Below are positions 10,275 through 22,218 of a stretch of DNA of 64,000 nucleotides, piece by piece. Positions within the stretch are counted from its first letter, which is position 1. The number at the start of each line of letters is the position of its first letter. The notes beneath the pieces are model-generated. The model worked only from the letters and a program-made list of their open reading frames with translations. It searched no databases and had not been told where the DNA came from. Source of the DNA: Aedes albopictus (taxonomy: Eukaryota; Arthropoda; Insecta; Diptera; Culicidae); assembly GCF_035046485.1 (NCBI RefSeq), contig NC_085137.1, positions 42,277,155-42,341,154 of the forward strand. The letters run 5' to 3'. A program made the translations under genes and the position numbers.

Positions 10275-10806
10275 TCAAGCGACAACCACTTTCTTTCCAG
10301 CATATGAGATTGACGGTGTGACATAAACCGACCCAGCACCGGTAGCAAGCTGTTTCGTTACTGGAACCGATTGGAACTGGTGATCCCATCCATACACTCC
10401 AGCGCTGCCATAGGTTCCCCATGGTAGTCCCCATGGATACGCCGACTTGGCTACATTTGTTTGAACAACGGTCTTGTGTCCATAGATGCCATTATTGTAT
10501 CCGTACGGAGACCAAGCAGCAGGAGACCACGAGTTGATGCTGGGGTAGGTGTTCCAGTTGCCACCGTCAACGTATGCCCAGCCGTTGTTGAATCCTTTTC
10601 CGTAGAGACCGTTTGGTGGCCATACCGAGCTGCTAGTCGGCCAGGTTGAGTAGGAAGCTGCCTCCGGAATGTACGATGCTTGGGAAGCCACTGCAAGTGT
10701 CAGGGCGATGATGGCGATGAAAACCTGTTGGACGAGTTGATGTTAGGGTTGAAATAATTCAGTAGGAATCTGACAATGCTATTGAAACAATATAAGTTAC
10801 CTTCAT
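10275..10806 (-). CDS. Secreted Trp/Tyr-rich cuticle-type protein, 151 aa
   Basis: Two coding exons: ATG-AAG at 10,801-10,806, a 76-bp GT-AG intron (10,725-10,800), and exon 2 at 10,724-10,275. The start was chosen because it joins Met-Lys in phase 0 to a hydrophobic signal peptide VFIAIIALTLAVASQAS. The in-frame GTG at 10,691 would lose the signal. The mature protein is rich in Trp, Tyr, Gly and Ser with repeated WP, YGxG and WSP motifs and no cysteines, and ends in KKVVVA. It is paralogous to the divergently transcribed gene at 11,226 (shared GVYGKG/GLYGKG, NSWSPA, YPWG.PWGTYG). A low-complexity structural cuticle protein (CPLCW/CPLCG-like class) is likely, but the family assignment is uncertain. 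A poly(A) signal AATAAA (minus) lies at 10,247-10,252. Confidence 0.85.
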
Positions 10807-10854
10807 TTTGATAGAATTTATATTGTATGTATTTGCTGAAATGGAAAACTGTTG

Positions 10855-10891
10855 ACTGATGTTGAGAGAGTGTTTGGTGATCGTATTTATA
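10855..10891 (-). promoter_or_regulatory. Core promoter: TATAAATA and TCAGT initiator
   Basis: On the minus strand TATAAATA (10,884-10,891) is followed about 30 bp later by the arthropod initiator TCAGT (10,855-10,859), giving a 5' UTR of roughly 50 bases before the ATG at 10,806. The 420-bp gap to the divergent gene at 11,226 must hold both genes' upstream control. Confidence 0.75.
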
Positions 10892-11225
10892 CTTTGTTTC
10901 TTTCAGTCTCACTATGCAGACTACAAAACGAAGTAGATTGAAAAATAGAAAAAATCGTCCTATATTTTATATCACATCAAACAATACATGTGACGCCTTC
11001 GATATAAATATCGTTTCTGCTAGCGTACATATAGTTTGAACATCCTGTTATAATTACACAACACAATCTCCTTGCTTTCAGATCGCTGTTGGATCCACTC
11101 AACCGTAAAATTTGCACTCTAGTAGCTTGTGGTTCGAAGAGAACGAGCAACTGATTGAGTTCAAGCATCACTTCCCAATCAATCATTCGTTAGCTATCTC
11201 AACCTACCTCACTATCAGATTCATC

Positions 11226-11733
11226 ATGAAGGTAGTTTGTTTGGCAATTAGCTTACCTTCAAACAATCAGCCCTTCTCTTCTGCATTAGGTTTTCATCAC
11301 CATCATAGCCCTAACCCTCGCGGTTGCATCTCAAGCTTCTTACATCTCGGAGGCGCCGTATCCGTCCTGGTCAGTAAGTACCTCCGTGTGGCCTTCATAC
11401 GGAGTTTACGGTAAAGGCCTGTATAACAACGCTTGGCCACACGCCAAATCTGACGCCTGGAATACTCACTCCTACACCAACTCCTGGTCACCAGCATGGT
11501 CCCAGCAATATAGTTACGATAACGGTTTCTACGGACACAATGCCAACGTGTTGAAGTCTTCATACCCATGGGGACAACCTTGGGGAACGTACGGAAATGC
11601 CGAAGCCTATGGATGGGGACAGCATGGAAGCTACCTGTCAACGGTTCCAGTGTCGAAGCAGATTGCTGCTACCCCAGGTTCGGTACATGTTGCCCCAGTT
11701 CCAGTTAGTGGTGAGAAACTGATTGTGGCTTAA
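11226..11733 (+). CDS. Secreted Trp/Tyr-rich cuticle-type protein, 149 aa
   Basis: Exon 1 is ATG-AAG (11,226-11,231). A 58-bp GT-AG intron follows (11,232-11,289), then exon 2 to the TAA at 11,733. The signal peptide VFITIIALTLAVASQAS is followed by a Trp/Tyr/Ser/Asn-rich mature chain with YGVYGKGLYNN, NSWSPAWS, SSYPWGQPWGTYG and a C-terminal EKLIVA. It is a diverged duplicate of the gene at 10,275 on the other strand: the divergent arrangement, intron position and motif order are shared. A poly(A) signal AATAAA follows at about 11,751. I could not find a convincing TATA-initiator pair upstream. A structural cuticle role is inferred from composition and family resemblance. Confidence 0.85.
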
Positions 11734-11879
11734 AATCTTGACAGAAATTTAATAAATTGTATAAATGTAAAATGTTGTTTGAATGGTACATTACCACATG
11801 TCAAAAAGTTCGATGGGCCCCCTTTTTATTTCGTTCTATGAGACACCACGATGCTCTGGTCAAATTTTCAGCTCAATCC

Positions 11880-12430
11880 GTTAACATTTGAGCGGTGCTA
11901 AACTCATTCAAAGTTTATATGAAGGTTTATATGGGAAAACATCGTTTTTGCATTTTTCTCGCAAGGGCCACAATTGTTTCTTAAATCACATAATCGTTTA
12001 TATAGAACTATAGCCTTACATGTGCTGAAAAACTTGGCCGAAGACCGCAAAGTCATCCAAAGCTTCTGAGAAAAGATATTACCTGTAGACCATGTGGTGC
12101 TGCTTAACATTTAACACGTAAAGGAATAACAATACCAATAAAATCCCATTGAATGGGCAGGTATTGTCAAGGCTATAGCTTTTTGAACAAGTGTCTGATC
12201 ACGTTGCGGTCTTCGACAAAGTTTTTCGGTGTATCGTATGCTATATTTCTATAGAATCGATTACGTGGTTTAAGTAAACATAGGGCCCCTCTTGAAAAAA
12301 ATGCAAAAAAACGATGTTTTGCTGGGTATGGGATATCAGATGTAATAATAAGAAGGGGCACAACACACCAACCGACCGAATTGACGGTGCTGAATATTCG
12401 CAATGTTTCTGAATCTTTCATCTTAAACAA
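11880..12430. repeat. Inverted-repeat element, imperfect arms
   Basis: The left arm (about 11,932-12,068) reads GGGAAAACATCG, then TTTTGCATTTTT and CCGAAGACCGCAA. The complement of the right arm (about 12,190-12,330) gives the same series in the same order, with scattered mismatches. It has no coding capacity. This is MITE-like, but exact termini and target duplication were not resolved. Confidence 0.55.
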
Positions 12431-12470
12431 TATCGATGGAATAATAACACCAAATTAAGAGATGCAAATT

Positions 12471-12476
12471 TTTATT
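12471..12476 (-). terminator. Poly(A) signal for the fatty-acid synthase gene
   Basis: AATAAA on the minus strand, 56 bp beyond the stop codon at 12,532. Confidence 0.65.
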
Positions 12477-12531
12477 ATAAATCTATCATACGAATAAATA
12501 AGATAATGTCTTCAAACTAATAAAATAGCGA

Positions 12532-15500
12532 CTAACAACCAAAATTATTGATGATCTCTACAATATCAACATTATCCAACATTGATACGTGGTTTCCTTC
12601 AACCATACGAAGGGTGATATCACCCGTCGTATAACTGGCCAATCCATAATCATCCTCAATATCTGTGAATGCAGCATCAGTTGGCCGCACTAAAGTAATC
12701 GGAAGATCCAACGGTTGATCTTCATCCAGGTTCAACAATGCTGCCATTTTTATTCTCTTGCACAGCGCTTTCGTCATCTTCCTCGTATATTCCGGTGAAT
12801 ATTCGCTCTGTTCCATTCCAACCTCGATAACTTTTTCGATTTGGTCGTCGAAAGAAGTGATATCTAAGATACTCATCACCTTTTCAGGGGGCTGATCCGG
12901 AAATACTAGGGCAATCAAAACAAGAAGAATGAGCTTCTCAACTTCACCATCCGAAGGGTTATTGTTAAGCTGTTTCAGGGACCAACGTTTCAAGTACTTT
13001 GGTGCACCATCCAGCAACAAAAGCTGCCCGCGAATTCCTTTGCTCTGTAAACATCTGGCAATTTCGATTGCTATCAGTGATCCAAACGAATATGCCACTA
13101 TTGTAAAATCATTGGAACATTTTACCATTGTTTCACTAATTTCATCAATGAGACGCTCTACAATAGCTGGAACACTTTCGCAATCCAAGGATTTTGTTAA
13201 CTGAAGCATGTATACTGGAGCCTTTACGTTTTCAGCAATCGCTTTCCAAACATTGCCTGCAACACCTTCAACACCAGGAATAAACAATAGTGGACGACCT
13301 TCATTACCAGCAGATGGTAACCTCAGCAGTGTCGATTCACTAGTCTCCTCGTTGCCAAGATTTCTCAACAACATTTGCATTCCGATTATCATTCCTTCAC
13401 TTTGCTGCAATTCCTTATCCTTTGCTGCTTGTTTCTTCTCCTCGTCCATTTTCAGCAATTTGGCAAACGAAAGTGTTCTCAAGTCTTGTGGGGACAACAC
13501 CATATCGAAATCTCTTTCCAAGACCTGTTTAATTTCCACTGCCATTAATGAGTCCATCCCAATATCTGCCAAAGTACTTTCCATTGATATTGATTTCAGA
13601 TCTCGGATATTCATTATGTTCATAACAGCTTCAATCACGTTCTTTGATGCAGTTCCTGTTCGTTTTTCCGCAACCACCATGCTGGCCACAAGAGGGGCTT
13701 CACATGTCAGCAAGTAATCCATCTCCTGAAGACACGATGAAATGCGCTGCTGTAGTGTTCCTCCGATTTCCAAGTCGATCTTGTCTTCCGCCATGTCAGC
13801 AACCAGCCCAACCTCACCAATTGCTCCCCATTGAATGGCTTTACCAGGAAGACCATCTGCGTGCCTCCGTTCAATAATCCTTTCCATCACAGAGTTCGCC
13901 ATACCGTAGTTGCTCTGACCTGCATTTCCCCGTCCACAAGAAACGCTGGAGAACACAATGAAGTGCTTCAAATCCGGGCACATCTCACGGCTGACCTTGT
14001 CTAGGTATTTAGTTGCCTTCGCTTTGGGCGCCATACATTCCACGAACTTTTCAACAGATTGGTTCTCCAGAATAGCATCTCGAAGCTGTACAGCTAAGTT
14101 GTAGATCGCCGATACGGAACCGAATCGAGATGCTTCTTTCAGAAGGACACGGCAACCGTCCATTGTCGTAACATCTGCTGTGCATACGTGAGTGTGTACA
14201 CCGTAATTGTGCCAGGTTCTAGGAGAAGTATTCAGTTTGAATTAAAAAAACTAAAAGACAATGAAAAAACTTACTTGATCCTGAATTCCTGATATGGCTT
14301 AGTGATGCCTCGACTAGAGCTGAACACCAGCTTTCTACATCCACGCAGTACAAGCCAATCCGCCAGTTCCAAACCAAACCCTCCCAAACCGCCAACAATG
14401 ACGTACACCTGATCCGGATTGCAGAAAACATGCGGGAAATATGTGATTGGCAGCGTTTCGGCGTCATTCTCGTTTTCACGTACTTTGATCACAATTTTGC
14501 CCATATGCTTTCCACTGGCCAGGAATCTCATTGCTTTCTCCAGATCAGCAGCATCGAACACATTTGTCTTCAATGGCTTCACAATACCAGCCTGAATTGC
14601 ATCATTTAGTAGTTTATGCAAGTTCTGGAAAATAGCATAAAACACATAGTAAACGAGGACTGAAACCAATGAAGTTAATTTTGCTTACCATCTTGAATTT
14701 ATGACGATCCCTAATTGCTGCATCTAACATCACACTGGTAAATGTTATTCCTTTCTTAAATAACTCCAAAGAAAGTTGAGAATCTCTAGCCATGTCGTAC
14801 TTTCCAATTTCTAGAAAATGACCACCCTTTGCCAGACATCTCACAGATGCTAGTAATTTCTCTTCAGCTAATGAATTCAATACGTAGTCCACTCCTCTTC
14901 CATTGGTTCTCAGCTTGATCATCTGTTCGAATGACAAATCTCTGGAATTTCCGATGTTTTCTCGTTTCAAAGCAGAAAACTCGTTCAAGAGATAGTTGGC
15001 CTTTTCGTCGGTTCCAACAGTAGTAAACACCTCCATTCCATACGCTAGTGCAACATTAATAGCCGCCAATCCGACGCCTCCACTACCTGCATGGATTAAC
15101 ACCGATTGACCTTTCTTTACATTGGCACTCACTTTAAATGCTGTTAGAACCGTATTGTAAACAATGGGTACCGTGCAAGCTTCCTGCAAGCTCCAACTAT
15201 CCGGAATGGTCCAAACGAGTAGTGGATCGGCATCAACTACGGTAGATAGTGCTCCTGATGGCAGAACTCCTGTCACCCGTCTACCATCTTCCGTTACTCC
15301 AGCATATTCATAGCCCAGTTCACATTCTTCTTCTAAACGATTGAACGAGCTTACGTCTGAAGACAATCGACCTGTGGCAACCATCACATCGCGGAAATTC
15401 AGTGTGCTATACGATACCTTAACCTTGTTGGGCACAACATCCCACTCGTTGTAGGCTCCGGTGAACCACATCATCGACGATAGGTCGCCCTTTGTAAGGG

Positions 15501-18500
15501 TATTTGCGTAGCAATGCTTGGTTACGGGCTCTGTCTTAGGTTTCTTAGAAATCAATGCATGACGATAACTGCCCCAAACACCATTCCGGAGAATGTTGAT
15601 AGCCAGTCCTAATTCCAACTGGTTTTTGTATAATGGGTCATTCAAAGAAAATTCCGGAGCTTTTGCATCATCGATCAGTACGCAGCGGACAATTTGCATT
15701 TTAGGTTCTTTGCGAATGCAGTTAACCAAGCCAACAACTCCGGAAACTGAGTCGTTCTGTGAGAACAGAATCACAGGTCGGAGTTTGACAGCCTGTTTCA
15801 ATGGCGCCAACCAACTGAAATCAGTTGAATCAACTTGCAAAATTGCAGGAGTATCATTGAAACCCTTGATTTTACGCTGCAGACAGATATATGTTTCTTC
15901 TTGATCAACTCTAAATGACGCAATCATGTTGAGTTCGTCTGGAAGTTCTAGATCGTCTAGATTGAAGTTGATCTTCTCGCGAATGACGATGAATCCTCCG
16001 TCCACCAGCCGACCAACAGCACCCTTCAAGAAGTTTGGTTCGCTCCAGTTGCTGTCGGTTATCAAAAAGAGCTGGTTTGATTGATCAGATAACTTTTCCA
16101 GCTTAACAGTGACATTATCCAGCTCCATTTCTGCTTTAGCTAACACGGTTAGATTGGCTTTCACCAACGGAAGATCAGCAATGGCTTCTCCAAACAAATG
16201 TGCGATGATTGGAACTCGCTCGCTATGAATTTCTGTCACATTGATTGATAACGTTGGGACATTCTCCAGTGCCAGCTGAACACACATCCTAATCGCTTCC
16301 AGATCTGAGACCTGATCGTCAGCGTGATACGGCACGAATTGATATGTCTCCAATATTGGAATACCAGGAGGATTTCTGCGACCAACACTGCTGGCTCGAG
16401 GATTACAAACCATAATGCCACCGCAAACTGAAACATTGGTGTTCGGACAGGACTTCATCGTGAAGAACTCACAGTCTTCTCCTTCTCGTTCCATCATTGC
16501 CAAATGGGCCTTCGGGGCAATACAAAGCCGTTCAATAGCAGTTGGAACCATCAAGGATCTGGTGTCGATCGCAATTATGCCAGTTTGTAGTAGGCAATCC
16601 AGGAAAGCCATCCAGTTGCCCTTCCATTGGACCTTTGCCATTGTTGCGTCCGATTTTGCTTCCAGCACCGACTTGAACAGACCCGTGTAATAGTATCCAC
16701 GTAAACGAAGCTCTTTGTAGAAATCTTTCGATTGTAATGTCACAGCTGGCGTTGACACTTCTTGAATTGTTGGATAGTCTACATTTTTCATCATTCTTGA
16801 TATTCCCGTCACAACCACTGTACTTCCTTCGGAGATCTAAAAAAATAATAGGATAATACGACTCCATGACAAAATAATGATTAATCAAATACCTCGAAAC
16901 GTCCTGACATCTCCTGAATCGTAATCAGCAACTCAACAGTTTGTCCTTTCGTCAAAGTGGTGGCTCTCAAATATCGGATGTCCTCGAATTCAACAGGGTA
17001 GTCAACAAGGTCTCTGTTGCCCAAGTAAGCCAAAAGCTCCCAAACCAGTTGCAAATATCCAGTAGCTGGGAACAGAATTCGTCCGTCAATGCAATGTCCA
17101 ACGATATGTTTGTATTCTTGCGTGGACAGAGAGATTTTGAATCGTAACATGTTGGATTTTGTACTCTCTTCCCAAGTATATTTGACAACGAAGGCGTCTT
17201 CTCGGTGATCCCATCGAATCAGAGGTGCAATCATCGGTGTTCCTCGAGACACAGGAAATTGGACTGCTGGATACAGCTTTGGGACGTTCAAGTTCTGAGA
17301 TGTTATGTACAGGCTGTAAGGGATTTGATAGAGATATGAATATCATTGAAAGCTATAAAATGTGAACTACTTACTGTCCCACTCTACATAGTAATTGACT
17401 GGTTGGGTCGGGAGATTGATAACCTGATGGAATGTAACACGAATTGTGGTTTAAGAGTCGAAGAACGTTCTCACAAGATAGCGAACTTCCGAACTCGACA
17501 ACGTTTGAACGATGAGGCATCTTCTCGAACAAATTAACTATAGACGTCACATCATGTAGCTTCGGCGAGTGGAATATGGAAGACGTCTGTGGCATACCAG
17601 AAGTAATCCACTTTTCACTAGCTAGAACTGCTCTATTCAGTACGGTATTAACAGTTTGTCTCAGTTTGCTTGCAAGCGAGCCGATTTTTGTAGCATCCGT
17701 ATGGATATTCAAGAACGACAGTTCTTCTGCAACAAAACCAGATGCTTTCAGTTGACGAATCTGTTCCAGCAATGCTTTCTCGGGTGCTGTCAATATACCG
17801 AAGCTAGTTGCAGTATCTTTGGTGAAGTTTTTCAGAGGCAGCTGGTTTAACTTTGAATTAATACGAACAAATGCTGAACGATCACAAACTGCATGGCAAT
17901 CTGAATATACTAATCCATGCCAGAAGGCCAGTCGAAGGCATTGTTCTAGGTTCAAGTTGTGGTCTAGATATGCGCAAGTAAATTGTCCAATGGAATGTCC
18001 TCCATAGAAATCGAACTTAACTCCAATCGAACTCAGCAATTCAACGATAGACAACTGAAGAATAGTCGTACCGACCATGTTGTACAAAATGCTCTCTTTT
18101 CCCGAGGGTCTTTTATGTAGGTCGAACTTCAATGATCGCAAGATACCGCTACATTTAACATAGGTAGCTTCCACTACAGAAAACTGTCGTAGAGCATCAA
18201 GTTCTTGTCTCCAGTTGGTGTTTAATCCTCCAAAAATAGCGACCACTGGACGAGCCTCAAGCTTCACTCGATCTATGAACGATGTTTGTAGCACAGCTGG
18301 GCGTTCTCCATTCTTCTGATAAATTCCGAAACCTCGATAACGGTGGCCTGGAATAGCTTGTTGCTGAATGCTATACAACAAAGCAATAAACTCAACATCT
18401 AGCGGACGCTGACCTATATCCTGAAGCATGTATTCAATAGATTCCCGGGTTCTTCCTGACCACGTAACCAACCTAGGAAGATCATCATCCGGTAGTCCTC

Positions 18501-19830
18501 TGTTCACTTTCTCTTTCAAATTGCGACATAACAAGGCATGAGCGTTCGCACCTCCGAAGCCAAACGAATTGATGCCAACCAAAGGACCCGAAAGAGGAGT
18601 GGGATCAGCAACTACCTTCAGGCGACCTTCAACCAGAGATGGAATTGTCGGCCTGTATTCGGTATAATTTATGTTGGGAGGAATGAGGTCATTCTCCATA
18701 GCTATGATGCATTTTGTGATCGAGCAAACTCCTGCCGAGGCTTCCGTATGCCCAATGCTGGATTTAACAGAGCCCACTAGTAGGGGACCGGTTCTTCCAG
18801 TACAGTACACTTTATCTATCGCATCACATTCTTCTGGATCCCCCACAAACGTTCCAGTGCTATGCGCTTCAACGTAGTCAACCTCTGTTGGACTGATTCC
18901 AACCTCGTCGTAGAACTCGGTTAGCAACTGCTGTTGAACTGATCCCGAAGGATAAGTTATTCCTTCCGATTTGAAACCATCACAGTTTGTCTTGGAATGA
19001 ATGATATGGCCATAAACTCGCTTTGCATCCTTCGCTTTCTGCAAATACACAGCACAGACCGCTTCTGAACGCGTATATCCGGTTGCATCCTTGTCGAAAG
19101 GTCGACAATATCCATCCTTCGCTAGAACTCCCAACATTGCAAACTGGTACGTAATGAAGGGATGCAATGTAAGGTTCGCTCCCGTAACAATAGCCGCATC
19201 ACACTCGCCGTTCATTATGCTGCGGTACGCCACGTCCAATGCGTACATTGAGCTACTACAAGCCGTATCAAGCACATAACTTGGACCCCTTAGATCAAGC
19301 AAGTACGAAACACGATTGGGAATCTGCGATTTGGCACACCTTTGAACAAACAAATATATTAGAACACTTACATGATTTAGCACACTATTCATTTACCCCA
19401 ACAAGCCGAGTCCTCTGGGAGGACGTGCTCTGTAGTACATGCACACTTCAGTTTCCGAGAAACACACTCCACTGAACACACCCGTTCTCGATCCCCGAAT
19501 AGTCTGCGGATTCACTCCGGCGTCGAGCACAGCTTCGTAGACATGCTCAACGGTCATGCGCATCTGTGGATCCATCGCGTCCCGCTCATATCGTCCAATC
19601 CCGAAGAAATCAGCATCGAAATTCTCCATGTTGCCAACCTTCCCGGTGCGCCGAGGCACATCCTGCATCGTATGCTGCCAACGAGTTTCCAAATCATCCA
19701 CGAGGTCCTGCTTTTCGTACAGGCTGCGAGCAAACTCGCGAACATTGTTAGCCCGCGGAAAACGACCGGATATTCCGGATATCACCACACTCTCTCCCGT
19801 ACCAACTGATTGAATTTGACGCGACGGCAT
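12532..19830 (-). CDS. Type I fatty-acid synthase, 2,334 aa, divergent paralogue
   Basis: Six coding exons with consistent phases: 19,830-19,397; 19,339-17,375; 17,313-16,893; 16,836-14,689; 14,624-14,275; 14,218-12,532. All introns are GT-AG and 50-150 bp. It is a cytosolic multifunctional enzyme that extends acyl-ACP with malonyl-CoA using NADPH. Domains: KS with Cys172 (DTACSSS), His304 (EAHSTGT) and His342 (SSIGH); MAT with Ser594 (GGHSIGQ); DH with His873 (HCIDGRILFP) and Asp1020 (FLDCLLQ); ER with HAGSGGVG at about 1,522-1,529; KR with GGLGGFG at about 1,734 and Tyr1877 (GQSNYG); ACP with Ser1996 (GMDSL); TE with Ser2150 (AYSFG) and His2316. The length is usual for animal FAS. Odd: the MAT has His619 where active animal FAS has the malonyl-binding Arg (25 residues after the Ser), Gln instead of Glu after GHSIG, and a degenerate FGGLNTNW loop. 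Insects carry several FAS copies, some serving cuticular lipids. Which one this is cannot be told here. Confidence 0.93.
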
Positions 19831-20146
19831 TTTTTCGATCGATTAGCCACGAACCACTGCGAAATTAGAACGAGGGAATTCCTATATCTGCAACGGACCG
19901 AAAGCTATTAGTAATCAATGATGCTCCGTTTGATCAATTTATAGTAGCCGCGTTGCGCTGACCTAGGAAGCCCTAGCTAATTATGCAGAATTAGAATGTG
20001 TAATGAGAAATGCATTTATTATCACGAAGCTTATAGTGTGACCTGGGTAGGTTCTTGACTTTGGTTAAGTGGTAGAGGCAGAAATTAATATTTAAGAATT
20101 TATTACTTGTTCTAACATGCAGTAAAAATGTATTTTTTAATGAACG
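19831..20146. other. 5' flank of the FAS gene
   Basis: Upstream of the FAS start codon. A possible 5' UTR splice acceptor, GTTGCAG on the minus strand, lies near 19,895, so transcription may start further right, possibly in or beyond the sequence gap. No TATA-initiator pair is obvious. Confidence 0.4.
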
Positions 20147-20646
20147 NNNNNNNNNNNNNNNNNNNNNNNNNNNNNNNNNNNNNNNNNNNNNNNNNNNNNN
20201 NNNNNNNNNNNNNNNNNNNNNNNNNNNNNNNNNNNNNNNNNNNNNNNNNNNNNNNNNNNNNNNNNNNNNNNNNNNNNNNNNNNNNNNNNNNNNNNNNNNN
20301 NNNNNNNNNNNNNNNNNNNNNNNNNNNNNNNNNNNNNNNNNNNNNNNNNNNNNNNNNNNNNNNNNNNNNNNNNNNNNNNNNNNNNNNNNNNNNNNNNNNN
20401 NNNNNNNNNNNNNNNNNNNNNNNNNNNNNNNNNNNNNNNNNNNNNNNNNNNNNNNNNNNNNNNNNNNNNNNNNNNNNNNNNNNNNNNNNNNNNNNNNNNN
20501 NNNNNNNNNNNNNNNNNNNNNNNNNNNNNNNNNNNNNNNNNNNNNNNNNNNNNNNNNNNNNNNNNNNNNNNNNNNNNNNNNNNNNNNNNNNNNNNNNNNN
20601 NNNNNNNNNNNNNNNNNNNNNNNNNNNNNNNNNNNNNNNNNNNNNN
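20147..20646. other. Assembly gap of 500 N
   Basis: Exactly 500 unknown bases, the conventional size for a gap of unknown length. Anything upstream of the FAS gene here is missing. Confidence 0.99.
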
Positions 20647-20745
20647 ATTTTGCAGTAATTTGTGCAGGAGCTGCTAAGATGCTTTCGGAGAAATTTCTGA
20701 AGCATCAGCAATAACAGTGATACATATTGCCCTTTTACTGGCATT

Positions 20746-20974
20746 TTGTGGGCTTCGTGGCCGTGCGGTTAGCGGCGTCAGTCGTCTAGGCGTTTCGTAA
20801 GCCTCGGAGTGCGGGTTCGATTCCCGCTCCAGTCGGGGAAAACTTTTCGTTAAACGGAAAATTCTCCATTGGGCCACTGGGTATTATGTGTGTTGTCCGT
20901 TGTCTCATGTTAGTGTAATGTTCAGTCTGTGCAGCCTCTGGCTGAAGACGGTGTAGTGTCTTTTAAAAAAAAAA
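20746..20974 (+). mobile_element. tRNA-derived SINE (Feilai-like)
   Basis: The tRNA-like head has an A box (GTGGCCGTGCGGTTAGCGGC) and a B box (GGGTTCGATTCCCGC) at about 20,813-20,827. The body carries TTGTCCGTTGTCTCATGTTA, and the element ends in an A-rich tail at 20,965-20,974. Just before the tail is a two-storey hairpin: GTCT/AGAC outside CAGCC/GGCTG (20,925-20,949). It is transcribed by RNA polymerase III from the internal boxes and moved by a LINE. It is not a functional tRNA because no acceptor stem closes. Confidence 0.85.
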
Positions 20975-22185
20975 TACTAGATTTGCTGGTGTGTCTGAAA
21001 CATACTGGAAAAACTTGTAATTACAATGCACGAAATGTTGCTAATTTACAAATTGAGAGATGAAATTTGTAAAAAAAAAAACTGCATTTTGGTGGGATTT
21101 GAACCAATGACTACGTATTCGCTAGACCGTTGCTTAAACCAACTAAGCCACAGAACAGGTAATGATTCTGCGGAATAGAAAGCCAAACGAACTCCGAACA
21201 TTCCTTTCTCATAAACCCTTCTCTCTTTCAGCATAGACGCGAGTGTGTTTTGGATTGGTATCTTCTTGGTATAAATCGAAATTTGGGTTGATTTGAACTC
21301 TATAAATTTTGTATGGAATGAAAAATTGGAGAAAAACTTTGAGCCTCATTTACTCTACAGTGGGTTTTTGTCACTACACCTTTTTGCTTCTAGCTCCCTT
21401 AATTATTTTATTCTGAAACGAACTCATCGATAAACATTCATCCAAGTGTCCAGATAATGAATGTGCCTCAAATCACACTCCTAATCTTCCTTCGGATGGT
21501 ATGAGAAGCACAAAATATATTTGAAAAAAGTGCATAGTTTATTTGATTAGTGATGGAATTATTCCCATCATGAAGCAATTCGCGAGTGTAAAGCCAACAC
21601 AAGGTTTACTCACGATTCCGAGAGTGAACTGTGTGAGTTTATTCGCACCCATCTGCTTTGCAAAACAAAAACAGAAACACTCATGAGTTTTTATTCGTGA
21701 AGAACTAGTGGAGGTGCGAGAAGTGCATTTTATTGTGGTAATAATAGCAAATCCAGTGATCATCCAACATAAACTAATGCTTTATGCTTCATTGCTCCTG
21801 AAATGCAGCATTGCCAATCGTTAAAATGCGGTTTTCGTCAAAATACAAAAAAAAAACTCACGATGCTTCGCGAATCTCATGCGAGTGCTTGCCAGTTTCG
21901 TTTACTCACGAATAAAGAAGTGAGAGTATTCTCAGGTCCCTGTTGTTCACGAGTATGTTTGTTTTGGTTTGTGTCTGCTCAGCTGCAATTTTCATCATTT
22001 TCCATCTCTGCATTTAAGTACGCGTTCTGTGGTGTAGCAATAACACTAGAACAGAAGCAGCAGTTTTTAAAACATGTCTAGATCTTCCATGTGAAAGTAT
22101 ATTTGCCAGTTAACGCCAGGAAAGTGATCATATCAGTATGAAATGATTTCGGATTATTCGAGTGCATCACAAGATTGCAATACTA
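20975..22185. other. Non-coding stretch with a tRNA-like fragment and ACTCACGA-rich segment
   Basis: No gene is seen. Minus-strand tRNA-like sequence at about 21,081-21,165 (box A TGGCTTAGTTGG, box B GGTTCAAATCC) lacks pairing acceptor arms, so it is read as a SINE head. From 21,580 to 21,960 the phrases ACTCACGA, CGCGAGTG and TCATGAGT recur in both orientations, suggesting a decayed inverted-repeat element. Confidence 0.5.
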
Positions 22186-22218
22186 GTTCTTTATTCCCGT
22201 TCGAACATAAAAACCTCA

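Noticed and set aside
13208..13717. 169-residue plus-strand frame
   Set aside because: Antisense shadow of the FAS exon at 12,532-14,218, with no recognisable domain.
20112..20744. Frames across the N gap
   Set aside because: They consist of unknown bases and have no content.
20746..20830. Functional tRNA genes (also at 21,081, 32,975, 46,808, 57,802, 58,826, 59,024 and 63,237)
   Set aside because: A and B boxes are present, but acceptor stems do not pair properly and each is followed by a repetitive body and tail, so they are SINE heads.
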